A stretch of DNA of 32,734 nt from an uncultured Ruminococcus sp. (GTDB lineage: Bacteria; Bacillota; Clostridia; Oscillospirales; Ruminococcaceae): contig CALXBL010000013.1 of assembly GCA_944386525.1 (NCBI GenBank), positions 1 to 32,734 on the forward strand, in the 5' to 3' direction. This document shows, piece after piece, positions 31,169 to 32,734 of this stretch. A model generated the notes under the pieces. That model saw only the letters and a program-made list of their open reading frames with translations. It was not told the DNA's origin and did no database searches. The position numbers were made by a program, and so were the translations under genes. Numbering within the stretch: position 1 is the first letter of the stretch; each line of letters starts with the position of its first letter.

Positions 31169-32734
31169 TTATGCATTAGCTCTTTCGTACCAGAGAGAAC
31201 CTTCCAGTTCCTTCAGTGAAGGAATGATAACATCCCACTGAGGATCAAGTGCTACAGCGTTCTGAGAATAGTACGCCAGGATAGCAGATGCATCGTCGAG
31301 GTTCAGAGCATTATTAGCGGTATTTGCACCAGCTGTAGACTCTGTATCAACGTCAGCCAGGAAGTATGCCAGTGTCTCATAATCACCAGTTGTACCTGTC
31401 AGTGAAGCATCAAGACCTACTGCGGAATCAGCATAGTATGCCAATATTGCAGAAGCGTCATCAAGGCCTACTGTACCATCAAGAGTAGCGTCACCCTTAA
31501 CACCGATGTAGATGAGAGACTGAGCGTCTTCGATAATCTCACCGTTGTAGTACGGGCTTACATAACCCATATAGACACCTGTGTAGGTACCATCTGCAAT
31601 ATTAGTTGCAGCATCAGTAAACTTAGCTTCAGGAGTCAGACCATTGAAGTCAACATCGTTGATGATATCGATTGCCTCTGTAGAACCATCACTGTTTGTA
31701 ATGATCAGATTGATAGACTCAAACAGTTCAGTTGCATCGAACTCTCTGTCATCTACTGAGAAGAAGAAGTTCGGTTCCTTAGCAACAGCCACGATTGAGC
31801 TTTCAACAGCTACAATCTGACCAGTGCTTGATGTTGATGTTGTTGTAGAATCATCTGTTGTAGCAGAAGACACAGTTGTTGTAGTTGTTGCCTCAGTGGT
31901 TGTTGTAGATGTTGTTGTGGACTCAGAGGTTGTTGTTGTAGTTGTTGTTGTGGACTCAGAAGTTGTTGTTGTAGTTGTTGTTGCCTCAGAGGTTGTTGTT
32001 GTAGTTGTTGTTGTGGACTCAGAAGTTGTTGTTGTAGTTGTTGTTGCCTCGGAGGTTGTTGTTGTTGTTGCCTCAGAGGTTGTTGTTGTAGTTGTTGTTG
32101 TAGTTGTTGTTGCCTCGGAGGTTGTTGTTGTTGTAGTAGTTGTTGTTGTTTCATCAGGAACAATAACATTAATTACACCGTCAACAAATGTCAGAGCAAT
32201 TTCTACATTGTCAGCATCAGATGCTTCGTTGCCGGTAGCTGCGAATGTCAGCGGGAATGCATAGTAAGAACCGTGCTCAGCATCAGTCTGAAGTTGAATA
32301 CCCAGAGATTCAGCCAGTGCCTTGATAGCATCAGCATCACCCAGTGAATATGTGAAGTCGATCAGTGCTGAGTTGTCAGCTGCAGTTACAGCTGTGCTTA
32401 CGTGAGAAGCAGTACCCTTAAGGATAGCTTCGTTAAACAGGGTTGTATTGAATGAAGAATATGCAGAACCAACTGCTGCGGAAGAAACAGTCATTTCAGC
32501 CAGCAGGTCTGTATCCAGGTCGAGGATGAAGCCCAGTGTACCAGGATCGCCAGTTACATAAGGAGACAGAGTAGCGTTATCTGCGCCAGCCTCTACCCAG
32601 TATTCGCCAGCATTCCATGTAGCTGTCTTAATTTCTACGTCATCAACATAGATATTAATAGAACCATTTACAAAGTTGATGTCGAGGTTAGAATCATCAG
32701 CAAGTACTGCCTCAGAGAGAGGTGCACCGCCTAC
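31169..32734 (-). CDS. scaffoldin-like secreted protein with C-terminal X-module and dockerin (5' end off window)
   Basis: The frame stays open to the right edge, giving 521 residues of the C-terminal part. In order: the end of one beta-rich module (LDINFVNGSINIYVDD), a complete second module with a similar ending (VEIALTFVDGVINVIVPDE) and cohesin-like features (GTLGFILDLD), a Thr-rich linker of ~100 residues, an Ig-like X-module (about 110 aa, ending SPYYNGEIIEDAQSLIYIGVKGD), and a dockerin. Dockerin loop 1 is DATLDGTVGLDD. The second repeat has an insertion between its DVDTE part and ALNLDDASAILAYY. Tandem similar modules before an XDoc pair suggest a Ruminococcus scaffoldin; cohesin identity is probable, not certain. 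Confidence 0.82.
   Translation of the reverse strand, partial: VGGAPLSEAVLADDSNLDINFVNGSINIYVDDVEIKTATWNAGEYWVEAGADNATLSPYVTGDPGTLGFILDLDTDLLAEMTVSSAAVGSAYSSFNTTLFNEAILKGTASHVSTAVTAADNSALIDFTYSLGDADAIKALAESLGIQLQTDAEHGSYYAFPLTFAATGNEASDADNVEIALTFVDGVINVIVPDETTTTTTTTTTSEATTTTTTTTTTTSEATTTTTSEATTTTTTTSESTTTTTTTTSEATTTTTTTSESTTTTTTTTSESTTTSTTTTEATTTTTVSSATTDDSTTTSTSSTGQIVAVESSIVAVAKEPNFFFSVDDREFDATELFESINLIITNSDGSTEAIDIINDVDFNGLTPEAKFTDAATNIADGTYTGVYMGYVSPYYNGEIIEDAQSLIYIGVKGDATLDGTVGLDDASAILAYYADSAVGLDASLTGTTGDYETLAYFLADVDTESTAGANTANNALNLDDASAILAYYSQNAVALDPQWDVIIPSLKELEGSLWYERANA
31842..32152. repeat. Trinucleotide-type repeat encoding poly-Thr linker of scaffoldin-like protein
   Basis: GTT/GTA/GTG triplets with repeated blocks containing GGACTCAGA or GCCTCAGAGG (Ser-Glu-Ala/Ser-Glu-Ser interruptions in the protein). 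Several near-identical blocks of about 30-45 bp are visible, so copy number is probably variable. Confidence 0.8.

Noticed and set aside
31824..32264. Val-rich 146-aa open frame on the plus strand
   Set aside because: It is the antisense of the poly-Thr codons of the scaffoldin-like gene; the same effect occurs at 22776-23153.

Overview
The window looks like chromosome of a low-GC, strictly anaerobic, fibre-degrading Bacillota close to Ruminococcus (R. flavefaciens-like). The evidence is a type III glutamine synthetase, a split archaeal/Thermotoga-type glutamate synthase, fermentative pyruvate formate-lyase, and three dockerin-bearing secreted proteins, one of them a probable scaffoldin, with poly-threonine linkers. 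I saw no tRNA, rRNA, CRISPR array, insertion sequence or phage gene.

Layout. (1) 1-6300, minus strand: a glutamine operon, GSIII -> asnB -> guaA -> pyrG (running off the left edge). It starts at a consensus promoter followed by a structured leader with two terminator-like hairpins flanking a two-hairpin ANTAR target. (2) 6170-13170, plus strand, divergent: a consensus promoter and attenuator, then five glutamate synthase genes (amidotransferase, FMN synthase, ferredoxin, FAD reductase, GXGXG subunit), a short type I glutamine synthetase, and an ANTAR RNA-binding regulator. Together these are a GS/GOGAT island with its own antitermination protein. (3) 13200-14440, minus: corA, preceded by a 26-codon upstream ORF and two mutually exclusive RNA hairpins, one of which buries the corA ribosome-binding site. 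(4) 14459-18022, minus: a pyruvate formate-lyase operon in which the enzyme is split into a 694-aa catalytic chain and a separate 79-aa glycyl-radical domain, with an unrecognised 68-aa Cys-containing protein between them and pflA last. (5) 18220-21900: gap, a degenerate sensor-kinase-like protein, and ychF. (6) 21890-25480, minus: a dockerin protein with a poly-Thr linker, and a SpoVB/MurJ-like flippase. (7) 25550-30810, plus: a PLP aminotransferase, a conserved unknown, a dockerin fused to a D-Ala-D-Ala carboxypeptidase, trpS, mazG and rqcP. (8) 30810-32734, minus: a possible small membrane peptide and the C-terminal part of a scaffoldin-like protein running off the right edge.

How it works together. 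Ammonia is fixed by GSIII or GSI, glutamate synthase recycles glutamine to glutamate, and the GSIII operon passes glutamine to three amidotransferases (AsnB, GuaA, PyrG). The ANTAR protein encoded at the end of one operon is the likely antiterminator of the other. Gap and the split pyruvate formate-lyase belong to the sugar fermentation that cellulosome-type proteins feed. The most unusual items are the split PFL with its extra small subunit, the corA leader switch and the GSIII ANTAR leader.
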